Part shown: positions 17,943-27,537 of the stretch, piece by piece | Numbering within the stretch: the first letter of the stretch is position 1 | How the letters are laid out: each line of letters starts with the position of its first letter | Notes under the pieces: generated by a model | Seen by the model: the letters and a program-made list of their open reading frames with translations, nothing else | Databases searched by the model: none | Told to the model about the DNA's origin: nothing | Made by a program: the position numbers and the translations under genes | Source of the DNA: Akkermansiaceae bacterium | GTDB taxonomy: Bacteria > Verrucomicrobiota > Verrucomicrobiia > Verrucomicrobiales > Akkermansiaceae | Assembly: GCA_013041925.1 (NCBI GenBank) | Contig: JABDRB010000003.1 | Span: forward strand, 186,001-250,000 | Direction: 5' to 3' | Length of the DNA stretch: 64,000 bases

Positions 17943-18545
17943 ATGAACACACGCACTGGCATCCTTTTATTGGTCTCTGGCCCATCGGGATCAGGAAAAA
18001 CCACCCTCTGCCGTCGGCTCGCCGATGAACATGAGGCCGTTTACTCAACCTCATGCACCACCCGCCCAGCTCGCAATGGGGAACAGGATGGACACGATTA
18101 CCACTTCCTCACCCGTGCCCAATTTCAGGAAAAAATCGACACAGGTGAGCTTCTCGAACACGCCGAGGTGCACGGCAATAGCTACGGCACCCTCAAGTCC
18201 GAAGTGCTCACCCACATTTCATCCGGCACCGACGTCGTTATGGATATCGATGTGCAGGGGGCCGACCAAGTGCGCGCCTGCACCGACGACGCCATTCAGA
18301 CCGCATTGGTCGATCTCTTTGTCATGCCACCCACCGAGGAAGAACTGCGTAGTCGTCTCACAGGCCGCGGCACCGACACGGAAGAGGTCATCGCCCTGCG
18401 CATGAAAAATGCCCTGGGTGAAATCGACTACTGGCCGAAATACACCTCCCGATTACTCTCTGGAACGCATCAGGAAGATTACACTCAGTTCAAATCCCTG
18501 CTCGTCGCCGAACGACTCAAAGTCACCCGAATCATCACCACCTAG
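17943..18545 (+). CDS. gmk: Guanylate kinase
   Basis: A 200-residue enzyme converting GMP and ATP to GDP and ADP. It begins with the P-loop VSGPSGSGKTTLCRRL, then the GMP-binding region SCTTRPARNGEQDGHDYHFL, the EHAEVHGNSYGT segment and DIDVQGADQVRA, and the lid residues in RSRLTGRGTDTEEVIALR. All are in family order and the length is typical (about 200-210). It starts 19 bases after prfB and 12 bases before coaC, suggesting one transcript, prfB-gmk-coaC-coaB. The gmk-coaBC neighbourhood is widespread, though often with rpoZ between; no rpoZ is seen here. Confidence 0.95.
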   Translation: MNTRTGILLLVSGPSGSGKTTLCRRLADEHEAVYSTSCTTRPARNGEQDGHDYHFLTRAQFQEKIDTGELLEHAEVHGNSYGTLKSEVLTHISSGTDVVMDIDVQGADQVRACTDDAIQTALVDLFVMPPTEEELRSRLTGRGTDTEEVIALRMKNALGEIDYWPKYTSRLLSGTHQEDYTQFKSLLVAERLKVTRIITT

Positions 18546-18557
18546 CCAGCACCCAAC

Positions 18558-19112
18558 ATGTCTACCATCATCCTCGGTATCACTGGATCAATCGCCGCCT
18601 ACAAGGCGGCAAGCATTGCCTCGCAACTCGTTAAATTGGGCCATGACATCCACTGCGTGATGACTTCATCCGCCACGGAGTTCATCACCCCACTCACGCT
18701 ACAGGTCATCTCCCGCAATCCCGTGCTGGTTTCCCTCGAGGACGAAAAACAATCGTGGAAACCAGGACACATCGACCTTGCCGACCGCGCTGACCTCTTT
18801 CTCGTCGCCCCAGCTACCGCAAACACGCTCGGCAATTTTGCCCATGGCCTCGCGCCTGACTCGCTTTCAAGCATCTACCTCGCCACACGCGCACCCGTTC
18901 TCATTGCCCCCGCGATGAATGGCAAAATGTGGCTCCACCCTGCCACCCAGCGCAATGTCGAGCGCCTCAGCCAAGACCACTGCCAATTCATCGGCCCCGA
19001 GGAAGATGGCATGCTCGCCTGCGGATACTCCGGCCCAGGAAGATTAATCGAGGAGGAGCAAATCATCGCAGCGGCAGAGGAAATACTCTCTCAGTCAGCA
19101 AGTGATGCGTAG
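18558..19112 (+). CDS. coaC: Phosphopantothenoylcysteine decarboxylase (stand-alone CoaC)
   Basis: A 184-residue HFCD flavoprotein. It shows the FMN-binding start [13 protein letters not shown], the catalytic histidine in [10 protein letters not shown], the [17 protein letters not shown] block, the PAMNGKM motif, and the flexible substrate flap ACGYSGPGR with its reactive cysteine. It decarboxylates 4'-phosphopantothenoylcysteine in coenzyme A synthesis. In most bacteria CoaB and CoaC are fused in one protein; here they are separate consecutive genes with a 26-base gap. It lies downstream of gmk. Confidence 0.93.
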   Translation: MSTIILGITGSIAAYKAASIASQLVKLGHDIHCVMTSSATEFITPLTLQVISRNPVLVSLEDEKQSWKPGHIDLADRADLFLVAPATANTLGNFAHGLAPDSLSSIYLATRAPVLIAPAMNGKMWLHPATQRNVERLSQDHCQFIGPEEDGMLACGYSGPGRLIEEEQIIAAAEEILSQSASDA

Positions 19113-19138
19113 CCACTCCACCCCGCCCCCCCTCCCCT

Positions 19139-19786
19139 ATGACCATTCTTATCACTGCTGGCCCAACCCGTGAGGCCATTGACCCCGTCCGGTTTATCAG
19201 CAACAAATCCTCCGGTAAAATGGGATACGCCATTGCCCAGTCGGCAGCCGAGCAGGGACACCGAGTGATCTTAGTCTCCGGCCCAACCGACCTCGACGTC
19301 CCAGACCGGGTCGATTTCATCCCCGTGGAAAGCTCGGTTGAAATGTTCGCCGCCGTCGAACACCAGATCGCCAAGGTGGATATTGCCATTTTTACCGCCG
19401 CGGTCGCCGACTACCGCCCGGCGTCGGTGCCCGATCAAAAAATTAAGAAGTCGGGCGAAACCATGACGCTCGAGCTCGTTCGCAACCCAGACATTCTGGG
19501 GTCGGCACGCAATCAGTTTTCCTACCAAGGCGTGCTGGTCGGCTTTGCCGCAGAAACTGAAAATCTCGAAAAAAATGCCCGCGAGAAACTTGAACGCAAA
19601 GGTTGCGATCTCATTGTCGCCAATGATGTATCAAGAAAAGACATCGGCTTCGACGCCAACGACAATGAAGTCCTGCTCGTCTTCCCTGATCACACCGATC
19701 ACCCGCACAAGGACAGCAAACAACACCTCGCTCACCTCATTCTTGAAGAGGCGATCACGTTAACCTCGGTGAGTAATCCGAACTAA
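19139..19786 (+). CDS. coaB: Phosphopantothenate-cysteine ligase (stand-alone CoaB)
   Basis: A 215-residue protein matching the CoaB half of the usual bifunctional Dfp. Seen are [42 protein letters not shown], the [10 protein letters not shown] block, and the terminal region [11 protein letters not shown] with [11 protein letters not shown]. It joins cysteine to 4'-phosphopantothenate. The N-K-S-S-G-K-M-G and A-A-V-A-D-Y motifs contact the nucleotide and the acyl intermediate in this family. The 3' end overlaps the end of malQ on the opposite strand by 27 bases, so both genes code in the overlap. No terminator is visible there. Confidence 0.93.
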   Translation: MTILITAGPTREAIDPVRFISNKSSGKMGYAIAQSAAEQGHRVILVSGPTDLDVPDRVDFIPVESSVEMFAAVEHQIAKVDIAIFTAAVADYRPASVPDQKIKKSGETMTLELVRNPDILGSARNQFSYQGVLVGFAAETENLEKNAREKLERKGCDLIVANDVSRKDIGFDANDNEVLLVFPDHTDHPHKDSKQHLAHLILEEAITLTSVSNPN

Positions 19787-21448
19787 CTCTTTGAGCCGAT
19801 CAATGTCGTCTTTGAATCGCTCAGGCATCTCCTCCAGCGACCATGGTAAACGGTAACGCCAGTTCGCTCCGCCCACAGTCCCCGGCGTGTTAATGCGCTG
19901 GGTGCTATCGATTAAATCCGTGATCATCAATGCGGCATAATTGGCGTTGGACTTTAAAAGTTTCTCAAACAAGGCCCATTTCACCACGGGCCCGTATTCA
20001 GAATAAGCCGCCGCCGTGTCACCTTTCGGAAGACCCGCAAAGTCGCTGAGCAAAGCAAGCCCACGCATCGCCCCCTCATGCTCGAGACCACCTAACATAC
20101 CCTTGAGAACATTCCACATCGCGGGGATCGAATCATGGTCATGTGTGGCATAGGTCGCAAAAGAGCACTCGGGATACACCGACCCAGGAACCGCCTCACC
20201 ATCACCACGGGCTTCCCAATGGCAAACCTTGAATCCTGCAATCCCTAGCTTTTCCAAATGCGGACGGACGTAATCAGGAACACAACCAAGGTCTTCACCT
20301 ACCACCTCTCCATCACCAGCCGCTTCCTGCACGATGCGGAGGTACCGATCGCCATCAGCCAAGTTGGCCGACCTGTTTTCCGCCGTATCATCAGGCCGAG
20401 GAGAGAAACCAGGAAGCGCTCCGCCCGTCAACTCCATCGCCTGCTTCTCGGTCAATCCGAGAAATTCGCCATTGCGCTTCGGCCTCCACGGAAAGCTGTA
20501 GATCCGATAAAACCCCAAAATGTGATCAATACGGAAGATGTGAAACACATCCGTCAGTTTTTCAATACGACGGCGCCACCATGAAAAATCATGCTGTTCC
20601 AAAACATCCCACCGGTACAGGGGAACGCCCCAATTCTGCCCCCACTGACAAGCAAAGGCGTCGTCCTTAAACACCGTTTCCGGCGGAGAGCCCCCCGAGA
20701 TCGTCAGATCAAACCACTGCGGTTCAAAAAACACATCCGCGCTGTTATAGGAAACCCCAATGGGTATATCCCCCATCAGCTTGACATCCTTCCCCTCTGC
20801 ATACTCGTGAAGCTGCCGCCACTGAGTAAAGGCATGCCACTGGACCCATGCGTAAAAGGCTAAATTCCTGTCGACTTCATCTGCCGCGAGTCCCGCTAGA
20901 TAAATTTCGGCATTTTCTGGGGTATTGTAGGCGTCCGGCCAAGTTTCCCATTCCTCCGTGCCCGCCATCTCCATCATCCACCGGTATTTGCAATAGGGAA
21001 CAAGCCACTCGCTTTCAGCTGAACGAAATGCCTCAAAGCGTGCGTCTTTTACATCCGATTGCCAAAACTTGTCAAAGCCGTCATTGAGCAACTTCCATTT
21101 TGCCTCATGGCTCGCGCCATAATCCACGAGGTCATCCGACGTCACATAAACGCCCAACTCGCTGCCCACGTCACGGATTTCCTTGATCCCTATTTCCGGT
21201 ATCGCCTCCATCTCAAGCAGCACAGGATCAAGCGCAATCGAACTAATCGCATTGTATGGGCTGTTGTCAGAACCCGTTTCATTAATCGGCAGTAATTGCA
21301 AAAAGCCCATGCGGTGCTCGGCCGCCCAGTCGATCGCGGCCTTCAGGGCCCGTGTATCTCCGATCCCCAGATCATCCTCACGCCGAAGCGAAAAAACAGG
21401 GATGAGTATCCCTAAACGTCTCAGGCGATCCATGGCAGCGTTGGTCAT
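19760..21448 (-). CDS. malQ: 4-alpha-glucanotransferase (amylomaltase)
   Basis: A 562-residue GH77 enzyme that transfers alpha-1,4-glucan segments between maltodextrins or glycogen chains. Family blocks are plain: GILIPVFSLRREDDLGIGD at the N-terminus, the LPINETGSDNSPYNAISS loop, the nucleophile in FRIDHILGFYR, the acid/base in VGEDLGCVP, and the third carboxylate in ATHDHDSIP. The length is near the bacterial amylomaltase type, about 500-560. The ATG at 21448 (MTNAAMDRL) precedes the catalytic domain; an in-frame extension of 15 codons looks non-native. No glycogen phosphorylase or other glycogen genes are in the window. Its coding end overlaps coaB. Confidence 0.93.
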   Translation of the reverse strand: MTNAAMDRLRRLGILIPVFSLRREDDLGIGDTRALKAAIDWAAEHRMGFLQLLPINETGSDNSPYNAISSIALDPVLLEMEAIPEIGIKEIRDVGSELGVYVTSDDLVDYGASHEAKWKLLNDGFDKFWQSDVKDARFEAFRSAESEWLVPYCKYRWMMEMAGTEEWETWPDAYNTPENAEIYLAGLAADEVDRNLAFYAWVQWHAFTQWRQLHEYAEGKDVKLMGDIPIGVSYNSADVFFEPQWFDLTISGGSPPETVFKDDAFACQWGQNWGVPLYRWDVLEQHDFSWWRRRIEKLTDVFHIFRIDHILGFYRIYSFPWRPKRNGEFLGLTEKQAMELTGGALPGFSPRPDDTAENRSANLADGDRYLRIVQEAAGDGEVVGEDLGCVPDYVRPHLEKLGIAGFKVCHWEARGDGEAVPGSVYPECSFATYATHDHDSIPAMWNVLKGMLGGLEHEGAMRGLALLSDFAGLPKGDTAAAYSEYGPVVKWALFEKLLKSNANYAALMITDLIDSTQRINTPGTVGGANWRYRLPWSLEEMPERFKDDIDRLKELVRITHRG

Positions 21449-21565
21449 GCGGGGATGACAGATGGATGTGCCCTGCTTAGCAATAGAAAACACGCAAATA
21501 GGTCACTTTTACCTCGCCTTTCCTGCTTGCCAAAACCCCAACAACGAGGGCATGATCAAAGTGCT

Positions 21566-21775
21566 ATGAAAACCCAATACCCCCTATTATTGGCTGCAAT
21601 ATGCCTTGGCCTCACGGCCCCCATCCTCCTGCTCTCGTGCGGAACACCCCACCCAGTGATGCAACAACAAGTCGATCAAGATATCCTCACCGCGTCGAAA
21701 AATAGAATACCCGAATGCACAACGGGCCCGATGCAAGGGCAAGGAAGCAAAAACTATGGATACGGCGGGTTTTAG
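21566..21775 (+). CDS. Small lipoprotein, unknown function
   Basis: A 69-residue protein with a lipoprotein signal: a basic start (MKTQY), a hydrophobic core and lipobox LLLSC at residues 22-26. The mature part is 45 residues ending in a glycine- and tyrosine-rich tail (GSKNYGYGGF). ATG 21566 is chosen because it begins the signal; the open frame further upstream overlaps the malQ start. It is divergent from malQ and convergent with the response regulator. I do not recognise a family. Confidence 0.65.
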   Translation: MKTQYPLLLAAICLGLTAPILLLSCGTPHPVMQQQVDQDILTASKNRIPECTTGPMQGQGSKNYGYGGF

Positions 21776-21843
21776 CCAGATGGCTCCACCTGCACACTCC
21801 AAGTGGCTCAACCCAGCATCACGGATGGGTGATCTTCTTTATT

Positions 21844-23031
21844 TTAGGCGCCAAAGCGCGTCCAGAATACATCGTTGTCAGCTAAGGATCCGATCAAGGA
21901 GTCCCAACCTCGCACCCCGACATCCACGCGTTTTTTTAAGTCAAAAAGAACTTTAAGCCTGATCATGTCCCCGCGGGTTTCAGGTGAAATCTTGAAAACT
22001 GCCCCAGCGTGTGCAAGTCTGAAAAAGGCTGCCGCCAGAGCAATACAATCATCCGATGGAGCATGGGCCGTGGCTGAACGGAAAGGTTCCAAGTTCTTTG
22101 CCAGCAATCGAGAAGATAACTTAAACTCCACCCCACCCTGAACTTCAGAAATAAGCACAACACCAGCATCACGCATGACGGCGGCCAATGCCGTTAACAG
22201 CGGCTCCACCTCCCCCTGTATCGTCTCAAGCGCACCTGGCCATCCAGTGCTTGACTCCTCATTACCTATCCACTGGTAACACTCCAATTTCTCCGTCAAA
22301 TTCCCTAAGGCACTCATGACAGGAACACTCTGGCTATAGTCCAACGCCTGACCACTCAGACGATCATCGGTCATTCCCTCTCGAATCGAACGGATAAACA
22401 CAAGATGTCTCCGGTAAAGCTCACGCCAGTTCAGCGCAGGGTCAATCCCACTCACGTCATCCTCACCCGCCACTCCCGTCTCAGCCAGTTCAACCAGTAT
22501 TTTCAAGGCCTCGCCGACATGTCGAAGCCCGTCATCTCGAAAAATAGCGAGGGTGGCAATAGACAGAATACGGTCAGAGGAGGCGAGCATCTCGACGCTT
22601 GAAAGCTTCTGGCGGAGTAGCGCATCCCGCTCTTTCTGGACGCGATACAGATCGATAGCTCGCATCAAAGCAGTCTCCAGATCATTGACCTCCCATGGCT
22701 TGGTGATATACTGATACATCCCCCCCTTGTTAACAACATCAATGGCAGCATCGATATCCGAGTAAGCTGTCGATAGAATCCGGATACAGGAGGGTTTTAG
22801 CTCCGCCACTTTCTCCAGCAACTGGGATCCCGTCATGTTAGGCATCCTCTGATCCGTTACGACAAGCGCGATATCATCGATGTGCTCGCGAAAAACCTCC
22901 AAGGCCTCAACCCCGTCCTTGGCGAGTAAAATCTTAAATTTCCCCCCGAACAAGCGGGCAAAATACTTCCGAGTTTTCTCCTCGTCATCGACGAAAAGCA
23001 CGAGATGTTCGTTATGGTTGGTATCACTCAT
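21844..23031 (-). CDS. Response regulator with large uncharacterised C-terminal region
   Basis: A 395-residue protein. Residues 8-125 are a receiver domain: acidic pair FVDDEE, phospho-acceptor in VVTDQRMPNMTG, the threonine in LSTAYSD and the KPW lysine, as in RpfG/HupR-type regulators. The other 270 residues contain no DNA-binding or HD-GYP domain that I can see. They begin with a helical part (KERDALLRQKLSSVEML) and end with an alpha/beta segment that faintly resembles a degenerate histidine-kinase ATPase (AAFFRLAHAGAVFKI). The start at ATG 23031 removes a TTG-led extension. It lies 57 bases downstream of the hybrid kinase at 23089 on the same strand, its likely partner. Confidence 0.8.
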   Translation of the reverse strand: MSDTNHNEHLVLFVDDEEKTRKYFARLFGGKFKILLAKDGVEALEVFREHIDDIALVVTDQRMPNMTGSQLLEKVAELKPSCIRILSTAYSDIDAAIDVVNKGGMYQYITKPWEVNDLETALMRAIDLYRVQKERDALLRQKLSSVEMLASSDRILSIATLAIFRDDGLRHVGEALKILVELAETGVAGEDDVSGIDPALNWRELYRRHLVFIRSIREGMTDDRLSGQALDYSQSVPVMSALGNLTEKLECYQWIGNEESSTGWPGALETIQGEVEPLLTALAAVMRDAGVVLISEVQGGVEFKLSSRLLAKNLEPFRSATAHAPSDDCIALAAAFFRLAHAGAVFKISPETRGDMIRLKVLFDLKKRVDVGVRGWDSLIGSLADNDVFWTRFGA

Positions 23032-23088
23032 CTTGTTCAAGGTTAAAATATGTCTAAATCTTCGTTACAAATCAATCCTAACAAAAAT

Positions 23089-25740
23089 CTATTTTTCATA
23101 ATTCTCGCTGGACGTCTGCAATTGCTGCTCATTAGCGGGGAAGCTGATCTTTAATTCCGTATATTTACCGAGTTCTGACGCCACACTGGCCTCGGCATTG
23201 TGTTGTTTGAGGATGCTGTGGCAAATACTCAAGCCGAGACCCATCCCTTCTCCTACATCATTTTTCGTAAAAAACGGTTCGAAAATATGGTTTACATCAG
23301 CCGGGTCAATTCCGCATCCATTATCCCTGATAGAAACATCCACCCCGCCAGCGGAACGTTTTTTTGCTCGGATCCTGATCTCGCCACGCATTAGATTGTC
23401 CGCTTTGACTTGGATTGCCCGTGATGCATTGCTCAAAAAATTAACAAACAGCTGACACAACTGCCGTTCGTTGCCGCGGATCGTCAATTGGGGGCTCACA
23501 TCCAGCTCGAAATCAATGTCAGAGAGTTCAGCGCTACACAACCTGCGTGAGCTTTCGATTACCTCTTCCAAAACAAGGTCCGTCATCATGGTGGTATCGC
23601 CACGCGTGAAGGACCTCAAATCCGTCACAATCCCAATCACGCGCTGCACCCCCTCTTGGGCGTCGTTCAATACATCGATGAAGTCTTCACGTTCATCCTC
23701 ACTGATACTGGCTTGGAAGGTTTTCAAGGCATGCAGTGCTGCCTTTGTATAGTTCAGGGGATTGTTCACCTCGTGAACGATCCCCGCACTCATACGGCCA
23801 AGCGACGATAGCTTTTCCACCTGAACCAACATACTCCCTTGCTCCTTGAGTTGATCATAAGCAGATTCTAATCGCTCATGATTCTCGGATAGCTGCACTT
23901 CAAACTCACTGCTCTCCAAAAGATTTTTAGCTCTCGCACCAAGTTCCACACCAGAAAATGGCTTGGAAATAAAATCATTCACCCCTGCATCCAGAGCCTC
24001 TAATCGTGGGGCCTCACTCGCTTGTGCCGTGATCAAAATGATGGGAACACGGGACAGACTCTCACTCTGCCGTATTTTACGAGTCACTTGAATACCATCC
24101 AAGCCAGGCATCATAAGGTCGAGAATAATCAAATCCGGTTTGCAGGCCTGCGCCAACGCCCAAGCATCTTTACCATCGGGCGCTTGGATCAATTCATAGT
24201 CCGACAACTGACGCGCAATAAACGCCCTAATCGCCTCTTCATCATCCGCAACCAAAACACGTTTTTTATCACCTTCAAGCCTGACATGGCTGACCCCCTC
24301 AACGAGATTTAGGTCCTCGCCATGCCCATTGGCTACAAGGCGCACCCCCTTGTCACTCAACGCCAATCTCGCCTTCTCGTTGAAACGCTCCAATACATCC
24401 AAGCTGGAACGGTTGGCATCTTGACTCTCAGCCCCCTCCGGCGGCTTGGGGGCCGGGATTCGCACATGGAAGGTCGTTCCTTTTCCAATCTCTGACTCCA
24501 CACTGACCTCGCCCTCCATGCTCTCCGACAAGCTTTTGACCAACGACAAGCCAATGCCGGCACCTCGGTGTTTTCTCCTCGCCGACATACCAGCCTGCCA
24601 GAATCGAACAAAAACGTTGCCCATATCCTCCTTGCTCATCCCCTCACCTGTATCTGACACAGCAAGCATCAAATCTTCACCTTCCGTATCCGCCGACAAC
24701 ACAATCGAGCCTCCCGATGGGGTAAACTTGATGGCATTGACCGCGAGATTCAGCATGATTTTATCAAGGCGGTCACGGTCGACCCAGACGACTTTCCGTT
24801 CAACGTCTTCACAGCGGCAGGAAATGTCGAGCCCCTTGAGCGTCGCCACGGGCCTTAGATTGGCCGTTATTCCATTGATGAAATCAGGCACATTGACCGT
24901 TTCAGGATGGGGATGAGATTCCCCACTATCCAGTTTAACCAAATCCAGGATGTCGTTAATCAATCTCAACAGCCGGTAACCATTCTCTTCAATGGTATCC
25001 AAGTGTCCTTCTAAAACTGGGTCCTCGTGAATCTTCTTGCTGGCACGTAAGTTCTCAGCAGGACCTAAAATAAGTGTGAGCGGCGTTCTTAACTCGTGAC
25101 TTAAATTCGCAAAAAATCGTGATTTTGTTTCATCAATGGCTTTTAACTTTTGATTCGTATCCTCGAGCCTTGTCTTGAGCTCAAACTCTCGAAAACGACT
25201 CGTCGAATTAAAATAGGTTGCCAAAATGGCGATTGCGCCTGTGACAAAGACAAAGCACGAGGGGATAAACCCCTCCTGATAGGTGACCCCAGATTGATCC
25301 ATAACGATAATAAAACTTACAAAACAAATCGCCACACTAAGGACACAATCCCTCACCCTCCAATTGAGCAACAAGGCAACCCCGACCAATACGAGATTGA
25401 TCCCACCGTAATAGGAGCTACTCCTATCCTCTGCCTCAATGATCATCACCTCAATGGCAACCACTGGAATAAGCACCAATACGTGAGTCAATATGCGAGC
25501 CAGCACAGCGGTTTTCACGTAATACATCGCCCACCCTCCCACTAACAACAATGCAGCGGCCATGCCACGGACACTCAAGAACTTCGACATCAAGTCAGGA
25601 TAGACCACGGTATCCAACAAACTCCCAACCACCATGAAGATCGCCGCAAACATGGCCACCTTGGTACTCTTCTCTCTCCGGATCTTTGACTCGGATCGCT
25701 CAAACAGCTCATGAAATTCTTTATCTTCCTTGCTTCTCAT
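23089..25740 (-). CDS. Hybrid histidine kinase with two kinase modules around a receiver
   Basis: An 883-residue membrane protein. About five or six membrane helices occupy residues 27-185. Then a first kinase module: H-box FFANLSHELRTPLTLI, N-box NLAVNAIKFTPSG, G1 DTGEGMSKED and G2 GIGLSLVKSL. A receiver domain follows (VLVADDEEA, phospho-acceptor in IILDLMMPGLDG, ITAQ, SKPF). After a coiled coil comes a second module: H-box SAGIVHEVNNPLNYTK, NFLSNASRAI, RDNGCGIDPADV and GMGLGLSICHSIL. Both modules keep the key residues, so both may be active, an uncommon layout. The ligand of the membrane part is unknown. It is transcribed with the response regulator at 21844. Confidence 0.9.
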   Translation of the reverse strand: MRSKEDKEFHELFERSESKIRREKSTKVAMFAAIFMVVGSLLDTVVYPDLMSKFLSVRGMAAALLLVGGWAMYYVKTAVLARILTHVLVLIPVVAIEVMIIEAEDRSSSYYGGINLVLVGVALLLNWRVRDCVLSVAICFVSFIIVMDQSGVTYQEGFIPSCFVFVTGAIAILATYFNSTSRFREFELKTRLEDTNQKLKAIDETKSRFFANLSHELRTPLTLILGPAENLRASKKIHEDPVLEGHLDTIEENGYRLLRLINDILDLVKLDSGESHPHPETVNVPDFINGITANLRPVATLKGLDISCRCEDVERKVVWVDRDRLDKIMLNLAVNAIKFTPSGGSIVLSADTEGEDLMLAVSDTGEGMSKEDMGNVFVRFWQAGMSARRKHRGAGIGLSLVKSLSESMEGEVSVESEIGKGTTFHVRIPAPKPPEGAESQDANRSSLDVLERFNEKARLALSDKGVRLVANGHGEDLNLVEGVSHVRLEGDKKRVLVADDEEAIRAFIARQLSDYELIQAPDGKDAWALAQACKPDLIILDLMMPGLDGIQVTRKIRQSESLSRVPIILITAQASEAPRLEALDAGVNDFISKPFSGVELGARAKNLLESSEFEVQLSENHERLESAYDQLKEQGSMLVQVEKLSSLGRMSAGIVHEVNNPLNYTKAALHALKTFQASISEDEREDFIDVLNDAQEGVQRVIGIVTDLRSFTRGDTTMMTDLVLEEVIESSRRLCSAELSDIDFELDVSPQLTIRGNERQLCQLFVNFLSNASRAIQVKADNLMRGEIRIRAKKRSAGGVDVSIRDNGCGIDPADVNHIFEPFFTKNDVGEGMGLGLSICHSILKQHNAEASVASELGKYTELKISFPANEQQLQTSSENYEK

Positions 25741-26020
25741 TGTTCAAGTTGCGTAGATTGAATGATCTGGCTTGCACACCAATCGGTTCAACTGCGGTTC
25801 AGTCGCCCCGCCGTCGCCATTCTGTTTTTCCGCAGTGACGCAACAGCCCCAAAAAAAGCAACCGCCTTGCATTGAATCTCCCATATCATCAAACCTCAAT
25901 TAGCACATAAAACGAATCGGTGTAAATATTTATCTGTAAATCAAACTAACATTAAAAAACATCGTGCCAACCCATGATTCTTGTCATATGCTGCTGCAAA
26001 ACCTTACCAGCGCACTCCCT
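25741..26020. other. 280-base intergenic region
   Basis: Divergent promoter region between the hybrid kinase and the AraC-type gene. The right half (about 25900-25960) is very AT-rich. I see no convincing -35/-10 pair, small gene or strong hairpin. Confidence 0.4.
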
Positions 26021-26383
26021 ATGAGCAGACCACCCACCCCCACGCCCTTTTTCCGCAAAGGAGACCGCGTCTATGACAAGTCCGGGGTCGATTTGCTGCA
26101 GCTTGCTGAGCAGAATAACTTCAACGTCAAGAAAGTCGCTAGCATCCTCGGATTTACCGTGATCCAACTCCAGCGGCACGTTGAGGCCGCGATTGGACTC
26201 AAACCGAAGGATCTCTTCTGCAACCACCGTGCGCTTTTAGCCAAACGTATGATCACCGAGGGCGTCAATCTGCACGACATCAGTGCCAAACTCGGCTACC
26301 TCTACTACAGCCACTTCTGCACCGATATCAAAAAGTTTTACGGTATCTCGCCCAAGCAGTTGGAGAAAAAGCTGCAGCCATAG
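26021..26383 (+). CDS. Stand-alone AraC-type helix-turn-helix protein
   Basis: A 120-residue protein that consists of little more than an AraC-type DNA-binding domain. The first HTH is near VKKVASILGFTVIQLQRHVE, followed by GLKPKDLFCNHRALLAKRMI and the second HTH LHDISAKLGYLYYSHFCTDI with the family ending KKFYGISPKQLEKKL. There is no ligand-binding or receiver domain. It could be a small regulator or a remnant of a larger one; the frame extends upstream to an ATG at 25988 (MLLQNLTSAL) which would add 11 residues. The genes it controls are unknown; the hybrid kinase lies divergently upstream. Confidence 0.8.
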   Translation: MSRPPTPTPFFRKGDRVYDKSGVDLLQLAEQNNFNVKKVASILGFTVIQLQRHVEAAIGLKPKDLFCNHRALLAKRMITEGVNLHDISAKLGYLYYSHFCTDIKKFYGISPKQLEKKLQP

Positions 26384-26397
26384 TCCCCCACCCACGA

Positions 26398-27435
26398 TCA
26401 ACGTTGGAGCACGACCACCAACGTCGCGTAGCTCAAGGCCACCATCACAAGGACGGCGCCTTCTTTTCGGCACAAGCGCATCCGTGACCACATGAAGGGG
26501 ATAATCAGGATCGTCAGTCCGAGCATCACCCCGAGATCAAGCCACGAGACCTTACCCGCATTGAGAGGTTGAACGCCCGCGGTCACTCCCATCACGGCGA
26601 GCAAGTTAAAAATACACGAGCCTATTGCGTTGCCTGTGATGATATCGCCCTGCCGCTTGAGCGAGGCCACGATCGATGTTGCCAACTCAGGCAACGAGGT
26701 CCCCAAGGCAAAAAGTGTCAGTGAGATAATAACATCAGGTACACCAAACCATTGTGCGACCTGCTCACCGTGATTCACCAACCAGTCAGCGCCAGTCACG
26801 AGTGCCGCCATCCCGATGAGAATCAGTCCCAGATCGACCAGCACCCTTGCCCCACCTTTTTTAGCCTGCTCAATTTCCTCCTCCGCAAATTCCTCAAACT
26901 CCTTGCTTCTTCCAACTCGCTTAGACAACCTGACATTCGCGATGATATAGGCCACAATCCCCGTTGCCAGCACAGCTCCTTCCCAGCGCGACAGGGACAT
27001 ATCCCTCATCATCCAGACAAAGACCAATGAACTGATCAACAAAATCGGCAACTCACGACGTATCAACTGGGAGTGGATCACCACCGGTCGAATCAGGGCC
27101 GCCGTACCGAGGATAAGCGCGAGGTTGAAGATATTCGACCCCACGATGTTCCCAAATGCCATGTCGGGACTGGTCTCACCTGGATCGATTGAAAACCCGA
27201 ACCACTCCGCGGGGGCTGCGATCACCTCAGGTGAGTTCGCCTTCAGACAAACTAGCAACTCTGGCATGCTGGTTCCAAAGGCCACCACAGTAAGCCCTAC
27301 AACCAAGGGGGAAATACCCAGCCTCAGCGCGATTTCAGACGCGCCCTTAACCAGCCATTCCGCACCAAAGTAAAGCAGCACAAGGCCACCAGTAAGCCAT
27401 AAAAAATGTATTGTCAGATCCACAGGCAGGAACAT
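26398..27435 (-). CDS. Calcium/sodium antiporter, CaCA family (YrbG-like)
   Basis: A 345-residue membrane protein with about ten hydrophobic segments and the two internal alpha repeats of cation/Ca2+ exchangers. The first is VVGLTVVAFGTSMPELLV with GNIVGSNIFNLALILGTAAL, the second is IISLTLFALGTSLPELATS with GNAIGSCIFNLLAVMGVTA. The GTS-PEL glutamates bind the cations. A cytoplasmic acidic and lysine-rich loop lies between the halves (about residues 165-190). It probably exports calcium against sodium or protons. ATG 27435 (MFLPVDL) is taken as the start; upstream codons are polar and serine-rich. Confidence 0.9.
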   Translation of the reverse strand: MFLPVDLTIHFLWLTGGLVLLYFGAEWLVKGASEIALRLGISPLVVGLTVVAFGTSMPELLVCLKANSPEVIAAPAEWFGFSIDPGETSPDMAFGNIVGSNIFNLALILGTAALIRPVVIHSQLIRRELPILLISSLVFVWMMRDMSLSRWEGAVLATGIVAYIIANVRLSKRVGRSKEFEEFAEEEIEQAKKGGARVLVDLGLILIGMAALVTGADWLVNHGEQVAQWFGVPDVIISLTLFALGTSLPELATSIVASLKRQGDIITGNAIGSCIFNLLAVMGVTAGVQPLNAGKVSWLDLGVMLGLTILIIPFMWSRMRLCRKEGAVLVMVALSYATLVVVLQR

Positions 27436-27537
27436 GCACACGCTAGACGACGAATCAAACTTCAAACTTGATGAAAAATGCATCCCTCAAAGTGCATGAC
27501 ACGCATCGATCTCGATCGCGTCGCCTCAGACCACGGG

